Shown piece after piece: positions 1 to 11,975 of a stretch of 64,000 bases of DNA (position 1 is the stretch's first letter; each line of letters starts with the position of its first letter). The notes beneath the pieces were generated by a model that was not told the DNA's origin, ran no database searches, and saw only the letters and a program-made list of their open reading frames with translations. Where the stretch lies: the NCBI GenBank assembly GCA_910574455.1, contig CAJSYZ010000010.1, positions 2,198,770 to 2,262,769 on the forward strand, read 5' to 3'. This DNA is from Trichaptum fuscoviolaceum. Taxonomy: Eukaryota; Basidiomycota; Agaricomycetes; Hymenochaetales; Trichaptaceae. The translations under genes and the position numbers were made by a program.

Positions 1-1034
1 ATGAACAGACGTATTAATTTCCTGGGTTCCTGAAGACAAGCCAGAAGTAAGAATCAGGTGACAGAACGAGAAAGTATCATGCACCTTCTTGAAGTCGAAT
101 GTACACTTAAGCAAATCAGCTCGAGAGGCGAACCATAGAGACATAGTGCTCTTCTCCACAGTAAATCCAGTGACATACCGACGGCATGCATCAGTAGCTA
201 AGATGTGGTGCATTCCGTACATGACTTTGTGAATATTCTAGGAAGAGAAGTGAGAGAAGGACGATCAATAATAAAATGCAGACTCACATCCTCAGTAGCC
301 TTATCCGACTCGGCTCTCTTAAATTCCCCAACGCATGCGATGTCGTACCATAAGCTCCCCTTCTCCTTATCACCATCCGCTGGTTCTTCATCCTTCACAA
401 AGTATGCGTCAGGACGATGTTCTTCGCCTCTTTCATCACGCGGTGCCGTATGCGGTTCCATTTTGAACCAGTGTGTAGCCTCGAGGTTCGGGTCTTTTGC
501 GTGTTTCTGAACTGATGAGACCACATCTTTGAAAATATCGGTGAATGGCATAAAATGTGCGTCTTCATTCTTCCCATCGTTGAATGCTTTCCAGGCCTCG
601 CCCGGATCAGTAAGACGATTCTTCTTCTTGAGATCCTTCACTACAGCATCCATGCAGCCTAAAATTGATTCGGGGACGGAGGGCAGCAGGTTCGAGAAGA
701 AAAACTCGTCATCGACAACGTCCACATATTGGAACTCGTCAACAAGTATTTTCCGCCGATAGTCGAGAGTGCCGTTTCGAAAATCAGCGGTGTGAGCCGA
801 TCGTATAATACTCGGCGTATCTTCTTCTAGGATGCGAGGTTGACCAGTCGGAGGCGTGATTGGCCTTGCGTCTGTTGGAGGCACTCCTTGTGGTAACGGG
901 TCAGAGGATTGTGTCGACTCTGGGACGTCTGTCGGTGCTGTAGTGGTGTTTTGCACGTCAGCAAGGTCGTTCTGCTCATTATTAGCAACGTCCTTGGTTT
1001 CGATGGATGCGTTGAGCGAGTTGTTGATGGTCAT
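1..1034 (-). CDS. FunK1-type fungal protein kinase, left copy, 3' part cut by window edge
   Basis: The start codon is the ATG at 1034-1032. Visible exons on the minus strand are 1034-288, 237-85 and 29-1, separated by short GT..AG introns. The N-terminal exon is rich in Pro, Thr and Ser and holds a conserved region ending in the motif WYDIACVGEF. It aligns along its whole visible length with the gene at 28893-31698, whose downstream part carries the kinase core, so the family call is made by homology to that copy. FunK1 kinases are an expanded family of multicellular basidiomycetes; their substrates are largely unknown. The catalytic region lies beyond the left edge. No frame break is seen in this copy, unlike the right copy. 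The gene is divergent from the GPI8 pseudogene that starts at 1189. Confidence 0.85.
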
Positions 1035-1188
1035 GGTAGAGAAGAAAGAGTATGGGGTGGTCAAGCCGCACCAACGCCTGCCTAAGTACAGCGCGAACCA
1101 CACCGTGATTACGTCACGTGACCACTCAGGCTGGCATCGATCGCATCCTCCACTAACTTGAAGATACACTCTACATCTCAGCCTACTT
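1035..1188. promoter_or_regulatory. Divergent promoter of FunK1 and GPI8, left copy
   Basis: Only about 154 bp separate the two divergent start codons. The palindrome TCACGTGA (bHLH/Cbf1-like E-box) lies at 1114-1121, 80 bp from the kinase ATG. The same motif at the same distance and in similar sequence occurs in the right copy (28806-28813). Confidence 0.55.
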
Positions 1189-2435
1189 ATGCTACTGGCT
1201 ACCTGCGCAACATTATACTGGTTCATTCTTTTATCTTCTGCAGCTACTGCGACATGGGATAGAGAGGTATCTGCACAGACGACATCCATCCAATTGGGCG
1301 GTGCTAGTATCGTTTGCTAGAGATTCTGTGCTCATTGTATTTGGCGTATCGACGGTCGACCTCTATATCAGCCTGAGGTACCGCACTGTTAAGCGACTCG
1401 GAATACCAGACTCGAATATCATTTGATGCTCACGGACGGCACAGCATGCAATGCACGCAACTACTTTCCCGGTGCCGTCTATGCCAACTCGGCGCGTCGT
1501 CTCGACTTGTATGGTGACAACATTGAAGTGGACTATCACGGTGGAGAACTTCATTCGCCTTATGACTGGTATGTTCACTTTAATGCAATGTTAGGTATCC
1601 AACTGAATTCTATCAGGTCGCATGAACCCATCTGTTCCCCGCTCGAAGCGCCTATTGGCCGACTCCTGGTCCAACGTCTTTGTTTATCTGACGGGGCACG
1701 GCGGAAACGAATTCTTGAAGTTCCAGGATAACGGAGATTGACATTGCGGATGCGTTTGAGCAAATGTGGCAGAAGAAACGGTACGATCTGATCTTTCCTT
1801 TGTAGAAGCTAGCTTGTTCAACCATTCGGTAGACACAAAAAGATGCTCTTTATGTTCGACACCTGTCAAGCGAACACCATGTAGTCGAAGCTCTATTCTC
1901 CGAATATTCTTGCCACTGGTTCTTCTGAACTGGGCGAGAACTCATACTTGGTAAGAAGGTACCCTTGCTGGCTCTGGCATATTGCTGACCTTAAAAAGCA
2001 CGAGAATGACAACGAAATTGGGGTAGCTGTAATTGACAGCTTCAAACACCATGTCCTGCAGTTCATGGAAGGGATCAACAAGACAAGTCAGGTATCGATG
2101 CAGGACCTGGTGTGTCTCGACTTCGTTGAACTGTCTGACTCTTACGCCTCTCAATCTAGTTCAACACATACAGCTATTGAGGCCATCAAGTCGCATGCAG
2201 GCGTACGCTCGGATCTCTTTCCCCGATCACTCAAAGAGACACTCGTCACAGACTTCTTCGGCCGCGTCGCGCAGGTAGAACCTGTCTTCCTCCCGGATGA
2301 CCCACCGAACAACAAAACACCTCTTCGCAAGGCGATGATGAGTCTGTGTACATCGGGGCTATTAAAGTTGATACATGGCGAACGTCGGAGATGACGGATG
2401 AGGAAAGCCGTTGGTGAAAGTTAAGACTGTGAATT
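1189..2435 (+). pseudogene. GPI8/PIG-K (GPI-anchor transamidase catalytic subunit) pseudogene, left copy
   Basis: Fragments of the caspase-like C13 transamidase occur in order: a hydrophobic signal start at 1189, the core NARNYFPGAVYANSARR region (about 1450-1500), the His loop TGHGGNEF (about 1693-1716), the Cys loop DTCQANT (about 1856-1876) and the C-terminal block with SHAGVRSDLFPRSLKETLVT. The reading frame is broken repeatedly: a frameshift after the start exon and loss of the exon 1 end and exon 2, a missing T in ATTTGATG at about 1422, a deletion after FLKFQDN, and a TAG where Tyr follows NTM. The functional enzyme acts in the ER and attaches GPI anchors to proteins. This copy cannot encode it. 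It shares the ATTTGATG lesion with the right copy. Confidence 0.85.
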
Positions 2436-3475
2436 GCCTCTGGCTTGCTGATAATGCTTGTAATAGGTGCTGCCACGAGCTGGCGATGGTCTGTCGTTAC
2501 ATCTCCTGTAACTTAATATCAATATATTAATTGCGTTCTTCCCCAAGGACTGAAACCCCCACGAACGGCTGAGGCGCAATACACGGGCATGTTTGCTTTC
2601 CTGGTCCACTTCATGCCAATGCGCCTTCTGGAGACGCCATCTTGGGCCGTATCATCCGAATGAACAGTATAATTGCGATTTCCTTTCATTCCATCCGGTA
2701 CGTTCTGCTTGACTGCGCAGGTACTAGGTTCTTAGCAATTCTATCAGCCTGGTCGTCCTCGGAACAAGGAAGAATGGTTTCGCGCCGTCTACATGGAGAC
2801 CCCAAAGTGACTGCTTCTCTCCTTAATGACTCGCCTTTCGTTCTTGGATAATTCTCTTTTCTCTTCACGTTACTGAGGTAACTCCGCGCATTCTTTCAGA
2901 CAAGATATATCTTATCTGATTACATTGCACAGGTGCCGGGCAAGTCGGAATTCGCACCGCTTCCGCTTCAATACTTTGCCCTCCCACAAGCCACGGGCGC
3001 GAAAGTGACGTGATATGCATCAAAATCGTCCCTATGTCTAAAGATCAACCGCGAAGATTTGCTCATTTCGCTTCTCATAACATTGTGGCACTGCCATTTC
3101 TCGCTCTACACCAGAGGGTTCGAATTACTCCGCATCCATTTCCTGGATTCCGGCTGCGAAAGATGACCACCTCGTATTTCGACTTGTTCGCATGAGATTC
3201 AAGTTTGTCTCATAAACTCAGGTGTGGACATGCTTGACCCAGTTCGGTTCGGATGGTCGGTATGGATCAAATTTCAAATAGGCTCACAGCAATTGATGCG
3301 AGGCAACATGGCAGTGCAGCGCTCATGAGCGGCTATGCCCTGCTATGCCTCGAGTATACAATGCGCTGTCGGCTAACATCGGCCAGGCGGCCAAACGATC
3401 CCGTCTCATACCGGAAACTCTTCAAAAGAAAATACTGTAGATGCACACACTATCTCATCCTACACTCACCCCACA
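2436..3475. other. Intergenic, about 1 kb
   Basis: Lies between the GPI8 pseudogene and the first aspartic protease. Only short, unsupported ORFs are present. The last few hundred bases should hold the protease promoter and 5' UTR; no clear TATA box was recognised. Confidence 0.5.
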
Positions 3476-5466
3476 ATGAAGGTCGCAAGCGCGTTCGGAC
3501 TCGGCGCTTTACTTGCAGCAATGTCTGCTGGACTTCCAGGAGCAAATGCGATCAGCTTTCCCGTGACGAGCCGACCTCGGTCCTTGGAATCGTGGATACT
3601 TAGGAAACGGGTCATCGATATGAACGGGGCCTTTGGAAACGGAAGCACTCTTCTGGACAATGCTGGAGATCGTATCTACTTTGTCAACATAACACTCGGC
3701 GGCACACAGTTTGAGGTTCAGATCGACACGGGAAGGTATGCTCTGCTCAGAATATCTCCATAACCATCGGCATCGGCTCAATATTTTCTAGCTCGGATCT
3801 TTGGGTTGCGGGTAATGTAACAGATACAAAAGATCTGCACATTCCTGCCGCAGTCAGCTACGCTGTTGGTACTTCTGGAGGTATGTTCTCAAAGATAGTT
3901 CATAGACATGATAGCGTAACTATGATTCAGGTTCAATCAACACTGCTGATGTCGAGCTTGACGACTTCATTGTCCGAGATCAAGCATACAGTAAGTGACA
4001 TTACATTTTGCCTCCTTGCATATACAGAAACTGATCATGTACACTTTTAGTCAACGTAGTAAGAACCAACGCTACACCCGCTTTCCCTGGTCTTCTCGGC
4101 CTGGGTCCCAACTCTGCATCAAACGTTCACCACCTCATCAATGCTTCCTCCGGAGACACCGTACTCGACCGCATATTCCGACAAAATAAGACGACGCCGA
4201 ACTTCTTATCCCTTCTCCTTCCGCGCGTTCTACACGAACGCGCAGAAGTGGGGTACCATACTGGCCAACTGACTATTGGATCCATCGTCCCCGGGCAAGA
4301 AGCCATTGTCAACACGGCAAAGCTCCCTGCACTTGTGGACGAGTTTGGGGTTCAGCACTGGCAATCTCTACTCGACGCGAACGGCATCATCGGACCTGAC
4401 GGTGAAATCATCAACACGACAACAACGATAGAGAAGCCGCTCAACGGAACAAGGGATCAGCTGCACGTTGTGTTCGACTCCGGATACACATTTCCCCAAG
4501 TGCCAAAGAACGTAGCAGACGCCATCTATGGTCGTGTCCCCAATGCAACTTTCACCTCACAAGCCGATGGCTCAGGCTATTGGCGTATCCCGTGTGACTA
4601 TGAGCTCAACATTTCGTTCGTTTTCGGTGGTGTTCGATACCCTGTTGCGCCTTTGGACTTGACCTTCGCTGAGGCGGTTGACAATGCAGGCAACCCGACT
4701 TCATGTGGCGGTTCTGTAAGTAATGCTGAGCTATGCTATAGAATCATATATCCATGCTTTACCCCATCTATAGTTCCAGGTCATCTCTCCGCAGCTCAGG
4801 AATCATACGCGTTTTGGTGCTCTGGATGCTATTCTAGGCGATGCGTTCCGTAAGACTTTCTTGTATGATGCTCGTCTTACCATGACTAAATCCTAAACAT
4901 CAGTGCGCAATGTCTACATTCTTATTAACTTCGGTGACTTCGTCGACGGCTCCACATCCTCTGTTGCCGATCCATATATTCAACTCCTCCCTACGACAAA
5001 CCCCGCCCTCGCACACGCCGACTTCGTTACGGCGCGACTCGGTGGCGTAGATAGGACGGCCTCACAGTTGCCACTTCTACCTCTCAGCCAGGGTAAAGTC
5101 TCACCAGAACTGTCTGACGACGATAACAGCAAGGTAGGGGCAGTTGCAACGGACAAAACCGTCAAGCACGCGGCGAATACCGTGAAGAAGGGTCTAAAGA
5201 TCGCACTCTGGATCATTATCCTCATCGTCGTGGTGGGTATCGCCCTCCTTTCCCTCGTTTGCTTCTGCGTGGTTCGCTCGTGCCGCAGCCGTCGAAGCAC
5301 GATCAAGTCCGAGACAGCCTTTGTCCCTGCCATGAGCTCGTACCAACCTCTCGTGGACCTGAATGCTGCTGCTGCACCGCCTTATGGGGGAGGTTACTAT
5401 GGAGGTTATCCTTCTCAAGCTCCCTACACTGAGCCACACTTCCACCATGGCGGTAACTACGCGTAA
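3476..5466 (+). CDS. Membrane-anchored pepsin-like aspartic protease (A1 family), copy 1
   Basis: A six-exon model fits: 3476-3735, 3792-3880, 3931-3990, 4051-4715, 4774-4849 and 4904-5466, all with GT..AG borders and matching phases, giving about 570 aa. It begins with a signal peptide (MKVASAFGLGALLAA...) and a short pro-region. The first catalytic motif DTGSSDLW is split by intron 1 and the second is FDSGYTF. Several N-glycosylation sequons are present. Near the C-terminus a single hydrophobic helix (IALWIIILIVVVGIALLSLV) is followed by a Cys/Arg-rich then Gly/Tyr-rich cytosolic tail, so it is predicted as a type I membrane protein with the protease domain outside. Substrates are unknown. 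A tandem paralogue follows at 7162 with exons 1-5 of identical length. Confidence 0.93.
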
Positions 5467-7161
5467 GGCTCTTAGGTGAAGCCTTCTTTCTTTTAATGCT
5501 ACATCCGATATATATTACATTCTACACTCCTTTGGCATATATGTATAATCGCTCACTGGGACGAACGATAACGCCTTCACACTGCATCTATCTATCATGT
5601 ATCATGTTGTCTGTCTTAAAACCTCTCAATCTTTCTGAATTTTCTAATGACAGTACAATCTGCCGCCTTCCGATTGTACGATGCATCAGTTGTTTTCTGA
5701 GTAAATGTAAAAGAGCTGAAGATAAAAATCATGGATTGATGTTACTAAGACGTTTAGCTACATTATAGTTTCGATTAAGCGTGAATATGTTGAAATAACT
5801 TATGTCAGTCTTTCTGTCGTTTAATTTTTGCGTGATGGCGACGCACACCGCACGTTTTTAATCGTATTTCTAGACGCATCCAGGTCGACGTGACTTGAAC
5901 GCGACGCATCCCCGTGATTCTACCACTGGCAGAGTAGTCACGTGTCGTCACTCACTGGCAGACATCATGAGCATGGCCAATTTTGTCGTGTCATAAGTTC
6001 TTTCTCTCATTCTCCAAGCAGTCTCTGCATACTTCTCCTCTAGGAGCTAGTGCTGAGGGTGTAACTGTACTAGCGTCTAAGCAATCAAGCAGTAGGACAT
6101 TGGGGAGGGACACTGAATCGTTCGACAAATTGAGCAGACGTTGACTTACAAGACTCTGATTTCCTACCCTTCCTAGTAAGCGCCTGGAGTCCTGTTTTCT
6201 TTCGTATTCTCATCTTTATCAAACTTATTATATTATACGAGACTATTCTGATCAAATGAAATGATGTAGGACTGGAACATATCTACTTGATTGCTTTAAT
6301 TGTGACTGAGGTGCACCTGCAGACGGTCGAGTGAATAAAGTGATGTGAGCTTTGTTGAATTAAGCACGATATAACAGGCAGAAATGTCGAGTGACTGACC
6401 TTACTGCCTTAGAGACAAATGCATTGATCAATGGTGAGACTTTTCGCTGACTTATCTGTAAGTCACTTCATTGTCTCATGTCTGGCCGTCCGATGCGGTT
6501 TGCTGCTATGATCCCAAGCATTAGACCTCAGGATTCGACAAGCGTTTTGGTCAACAAAAACACTCGCCTTATTCTACCTCTGACTTTGGACGTCTTGTTT
6601 CACGCACGTTACTTCATTCCGTACCATTACACTGGCCCGAAGAAATCGGAGTACACTCTGTTTGATAATACGGCTACAATCGATCAGTTCGCCTATGCAA
6701 CGCTATGCACTAAATTTTCGCCTGCCAAACATTGAGCACGAGGGACGGTACTTCTCCCTCTCACCATCGCCAGTCACCCCGGTGTCCGAGTGTCGCCCTC
6801 TGAAGGGGCCAATTCGCGTGCGTCGCTTGCTCACCTTCTACACGACAGCGAAAACTGGAATGACCACAATCCTGGTGGACTTACATGGTCATCTTGTGAC
6901 AGAAGATCTTCCTAGGTATCGAAGCATGCGTATTAACGTCTTGCTGGGGATCGGCGGTGCAGTTTTGTTACAGGGTTACACAGACAATGTACGGTTAGAT
7001 GGCGCTTCAACCTGCATAGGAACAAGCGATGGAGCACAGGTATATACATTTCGAAAAGCGATCGTCACGCAAACGATTCCGTTCTATGCCGGAAGTCCTT
7101 TAAAAGAAAATAGAGTGGCTTACCACTAACTGCACTTGCTCTCCCGACTTCACTCGCCAAG
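5467..7161. other. Intergenic, about 1.7 kb
   Basis: Spacer between the tandem aspartic proteases. It holds a few short ORFs without recognisable similarity. No repeat, tRNA or transposon was recognised. Confidence 0.5.
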
Positions 7162-9151
7162 ATGAAGTTTGCAGGTATATTTGGTCCTTGTGCTCTTCTC
7201 GCAGCAACATCACTCGGGATTCCCAAGGTCGATGCAATCAGTTTCCCGCTAACGAGTCGGCCGAGCTCTCTGCAATCGCACATGCTCCAGAAGCGCATCA
7301 TCGATATGAATGGGTCCTTTGGAAACGGCAGTACGCTGCTGGACAACTCAGCGAATGTAGCATACTTTATCAACATTACGTTGGGCGGTGCGCAGTTTGA
7401 GGTCCAGATCGATACAGGAAGGTCCGCTTTCTTATCCTTTATAAGTGTTTAGCTGCATCGTCAGCTATTAACGCATTCTCTTATAGCTCGGACCTTTGGA
7501 TCGCAGGCAATGTCACGAATACCACGGATTTACATATCCCTGCTGAAGTCAACTTTGCCATTGGTTCTGCTCAAGGTATCATCTCCTTTGGTTTACGCGC
7601 CTGTTTATGCTAATACATTGTTTGATCAACAGGGTCAATCAATATGGCTAACCTTGAGCTTGACGACTTCATCATCCCGGACCAGGCGTATAGTGAGTTC
7701 CACGCAACACTTTCATTTCAGTTACTCAGTATTGAACATGCGAACTTATTTAGTCAACGTTGTAAGAACTAACGTTACCCCGCCTATCCCAGGAATCCTC
7801 GGTCTTGGCCCTAATAGCGGATCAAATGTCCACAGTTTGATTAACGCGTCTTCTGGAGACAACGCGCTCGACCGGATCTTCCGACAGAACATGACTACAC
7901 CCAATTTTATCTCATTTAACCTTCCTCGTGTTCTGCACTCCGGCGTCGAGGCGGGCTTCCATACTGGTCAACTGACAATCGGGGCGATATTACCTGGTCA
8001 AGAGGCTATCCTTAACGCGGCCAAACTCCCTGCTCTCGTGGACGAGTTCGGGGTACAGCACTGGCAGTCGTTACTGGACGCGAATGGCATTATAGGCCCT
8101 GACGGTGAAAGAATCAACACAGAGACGACAATAGAGAAACCGCTCAATGGCACACGAGATCAACTACATGTTGTCTTCGACTCTGGATTTACGTTGCCGC
8201 CAGTCCCTAGGAACGTAGCCGACGCTATCTATGGCCGGGTCCCCAATGCGAGCTTCATCGCCCAGCCAGATGGGTCTGGCGCCTGGCAAATTCCATGCGA
8301 TTACGAGTTGAGTATATCATTTGTATTCGCTGGTGTTCAGTATCCGATTGCTCCACTTGACATGAGCTTCCCCGAAACGTTTGATGACACCGGAAACCCG
8401 ACGTCGTGTGTTGGTTCTGTGGGTGTTTCACCATTCTGCTATATGCCATCTGCTCAAGTACAAACGGTATTTAGTTCCAGGTTATTTCTCCACAGGTCTC
8501 AAACCATACGCTCTTCGGAGCTCTGGATGCGGTTCTAGGTGCTGCTTTCTGTCAGTGATTTCTCCCTGTCAGTATACCCTGTTTTCGTCTGAGCTTCTAA
8601 ACGCAGTACGAAACGTCTACATACTCATCAACTTCGGCGACTTTGTGGATGGCTCTAACTCCTCAGTAGCAGATCCGTTCATCCAGCTCCTTCCAACGAC
8701 CAACCTCACGCTCGCGCATGCGGACTTCGTCACGGCACGCCTTGGCGGGGTAGACACCACGGCCTCGCAGCCCCCGCTTCTCCCTCCTGGGAAAGGCAAG
8801 GTCTCACCTGACCCTTCCGCCGGAGGGAACAGCACGATGGCGGCAGCGGCTTCTCTGGACAAAAGCGTCGAGCGTGGATCAAGTAGCGCCAAGAAAGGCC
8901 TCAATATCGCTCTTTGGATCATTATGCTCATCGTCGTCGCGGGCGCTGCTCTCCTCTCATTCGTCTGCTTCTGTGCCCTACATTCGTACCGCAGTCGCCG
9001 GAGTAAAGTCAAGTCGGAGCCTGCTTTTGTTCCTCCTATGAGTGCATATCATCCTCTCCTGTACCAAAATGCACAAGCTCGTGGTGAAGTGCACACTTCT
9101 CAGACCCCATATGCAGAGCCGAACTATCAGGACGATGTCAAATACGCGTAG
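7162..9151 (+). CDS. Membrane-anchored pepsin-like aspartic protease (A1 family), copy 2
   Basis: Exons 7162-7421, 7487-7575, 7633-7692, 7754-8418, 8475-8550 and 8607-9151 give about 564 aa. Exon lengths 1-5 equal those of the gene at 3476, showing tandem duplication. Signal peptide MKFAGIFGPCALLAATSLG, catalytic motifs DTGSSDLW (split by intron 1) and FDSGFTL, a juxtamembrane Pro/Ser-rich linker, a transmembrane helix (IALWIIMLIVVAGAALLSFV) and a basic cytosolic tail are all present. Introns differ in sequence from copy 1 while exons stay similar, so the duplication is not very recent. Both genes appear intact. Expected role: extracellular or cell-wall proteolysis while tethered to the plasma membrane (inference). 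Confidence 0.93.
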
Positions 9152-10233
9152 GCCTACGAAGGGGTCCCCACTCATCATTCAAGGCCATCACAAAGCATCA
9201 CCTGGATCCTATATTTGTTTGTGACGCTTCCCTTTGTGCAACGTATGTAGCTACTCGCCAGACTATTGGGGAGTACGCAAATGACCAGTCGACCCTACAT
9301 CCTTGGATTCATTGACTCGCTTTCTTTACCTTTCTCACACACAGTTCCTTCCTATCTCATACTTAATCTCCAATCCGCCACGAACTCGTATGGCCCTGGA
9401 CGGTAATAAAATCTTTTTATTTTATTGATCCTCTTCTTGTATGTCTTCATGTCTTCATACATTGCCGTATCTTTGCGTGCGGGCACTGGTGTGAACAGCA
9501 ATATCTATAATACACCTTGAAACTCGCTCCGCGGAGCGAACAATAGCGAACTCTCCAAATCAATTCTCTTCGGCGCTTAACTTATACATACTGGTTTTCT
9601 TTTCGGAACAAACTCCAGCGCTTCTTGACACGGATCCTATCCAGACTTCCTATGGCACAACCCGATCATCAAGGAGAGTCTATCTCAGCAGCATTCATGT
9701 GAACTGTAATCCAACGGAAGGAGTCTAGTTTGCCGCCCATCGTCCATTCAAAGACCGGAGGACTGCACTTTACTACTGCGCCACGCAGAGAATCCTTCCG
9801 CTATGGTACGTATCCTCGTCTTTCCTCTACTAGTACTCCCGTCTAAATAGTATAATAGCTCTCATGTATCACCTACTTTTGATGGATGTCCTGGCGAGCA
9901 CGCAGAGGGACCTTTGTTCCAAGAAAAGCAGACTGTTCACAAGTCAACAGTTGAATGCGGCCTGCCTTCATTGACGTCCGTATCGGAAGGCCTCTCCTTC
10001 CACCATCCACGTACGGTCTATTCTGGTAACATCATTCTTCTTGACAAAAGGACATGCATTATTGTGGCCCAAAGGGACAATTCGAAATGCATTTACTCAA
10101 GGAGGTGATTAAAGTATTGAATCGTTGTGTTTTCGCACCCTCAACTCAACTCTTTTGCGGAGTCCGCTCACCGCGAGCGGAAATATAAAGGCTAGCCCAT
10201 GGCTCAAAGCTAAGTGCAACAGTCAACCAAAGG
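9152..10233. other. Intergenic, about 1.1 kb
   Basis: Nothing recognisable apart from presumed 3' UTR of the protease and promoter of the subtilase. A TATA-like stretch (AATATAAAGG) lies at about 10180-10190, roughly 45 bp before the subtilase ATG. Confidence 0.45.
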
Positions 10234-11791
10234 ATGTTAACGTCAACGCTCTACTCCCTCGGCTTGCTCGCTGCCGCGCTGCAGTCGTCCATTGCGTCTC
10301 CTATCAGCCATGGCCCTGGATCCTCGCAAATCGCACCTCTCTACACCCCGCCAGCCCCTTCGGAGAAGCTCATCAACAGCTCCTACGTCGTCATGTTCCA
10401 CGACGACATTCTTCCCTCTGTGTTCACCGCGCACTTGAACTTCCTGGAGTTTGCGAAAGAGGCCCATGGAGTCAGCGCAAGTGACTTTGCCCTCGAGCAT
10501 GTGTATAACAGCGCTATCGCGAAAGGGTATGCGGGGAAGCTTACCCCTGAAATCCTTGAGATGATTCGGAGAAGGCCTGAGGTAAATTATGTTGAGCAGG
10601 AGCAAATTGTGTCCGGCGACAATATGCAGAGGGACGCACCTTGGGTACGAACCTAAGTTATTCTCCTACATAATTCGTAGATGGATAACTTATTGATTCA
10701 ATATCGCACAGGGACTTGCCCGCATCAACCACAGGGTGAAGCTCACGGACAGGCTCATGCACTACGCATATCCCCCGACCAGTGGTGCAGGTGTCACCGT
10801 GTACGTCGTCGACACCGGTGTCTTCACCACGCACAACGAGTTCGAGGGACGCGCCAAGTGGGGCAAGTCGTTCATCCCCGAAGAGGGCAACCGCGATCTC
10901 GACGGTCATGGCACGCACGTTGCAGGGACCATCGCCTCGCGCAAGTACGGGGTGGCCAAGAAAGCAAGTATTGTGGCGGTGAAGGTCCTGGACAAGAATG
11001 GGAGTGGAAAGACGAGCAATATCATCGCGGGCATCGAGTGGGTGCATTCCGATGCTCAGCGCATCCTCCGAAGACCCGGAAATAAGGGCGTTGTGGTTAA
11101 CCTGTCCCTCGGCGGGTCGCCGTCGCGCGCAAAAGACGACGCGGCCAACAACGCGGTCAAAGCCGGCCTGCATCTAGTCATCGCCGCAGGAAATCAGAAC
11201 AAAGACGCATGCGGACACTCGCCCGCATCTGCCGAACTGCCCATCACCGTCGGGTCCACTACGCTAGGCGACGAGAGAAGGTCAAGCAGTAATTATGGTA
11301 AATGCGTGGACATATTCGCGCCGGGGAGCGACGTCCTCAGTACAGGGAACAGCGGACGGGACTCGACAAAGGTCATGTCGGGTACAAGCATGGCGACTCC
11401 GCACGTCTCCGGCATAATTGCACAGTTCCTTTCGCTGTACCCCCATTGGTCCTTCCATCCACGTTCAGTGGACACAGTGGATGTAACCTGCGAGTCGTAC
11501 CTCGTGTCTGCACTCGCCAGGGCCCACAAGTCTCTTCCAGAATTTATATCTGGCTTCCTGCCATCTCCCTCTAGTTTCGTAGCGCATGGTATGAAAGAAG
11601 ACATCCAGCCAGACACTCCAGCCGTTCTGACACCTCTGAGGATGAAGAGAGCTTTGCTGGCTCTCGCTTCGAAGAACAGGCTTGCAAGCGGTACCCTCCG
11701 GGCTGGATCGCCGAATCTGCTTGCATACAATAATTACACTCACGGCGCTGGACTTTGGAAAGAAGAGCCTTTCATGATTGAATACGATTAG
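10234..11791 (+). CDS. Secreted subtilisin-like serine protease (S8, proteinase K-like) with I9 propeptide
   Basis: Two exons (10234-10644 and 10712-11791) encode about 496 aa. Residues 1-21 form a signal peptide, and an inhibitor I9-like propeptide with the YVVMFHDDI motif follows to about residue 137. The S8 catalytic domain shows Asp171 in YVVDTGV, His203 in DGHGTHVAGT, the oxyanion Asn298 in IAAGNQN and Ser363 in SGTSMATPHVSG. All catalytic residues are intact. The C-terminal part (about 380-496) resembles the extended tails of basidiomycete cerevisin-like proteases. Likely role: extracellular or vacuolar protein degradation after autocleavage of the propeptide. It is convergent with the alpha-galactosidase gene, whose stop codon lies only about 185 bp away. 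Confidence 0.94.
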
Positions 11792-11975
11792 TCAAATTAA
11801 GGAAACGGAACAGAGGAATGCAAAGGGTAGATTTGGAATGCCTGGCTTGTGCCAGATCTTTTACTATGTATACGGTATTCATACAACCACTCTGTTTGAA
11901 AGAGATGTACGCATTTTCTTGGATAAACAGGTGACTGAGACGAAAGAACAGCTCTGGCCCCCTTCTCAAGAAGGT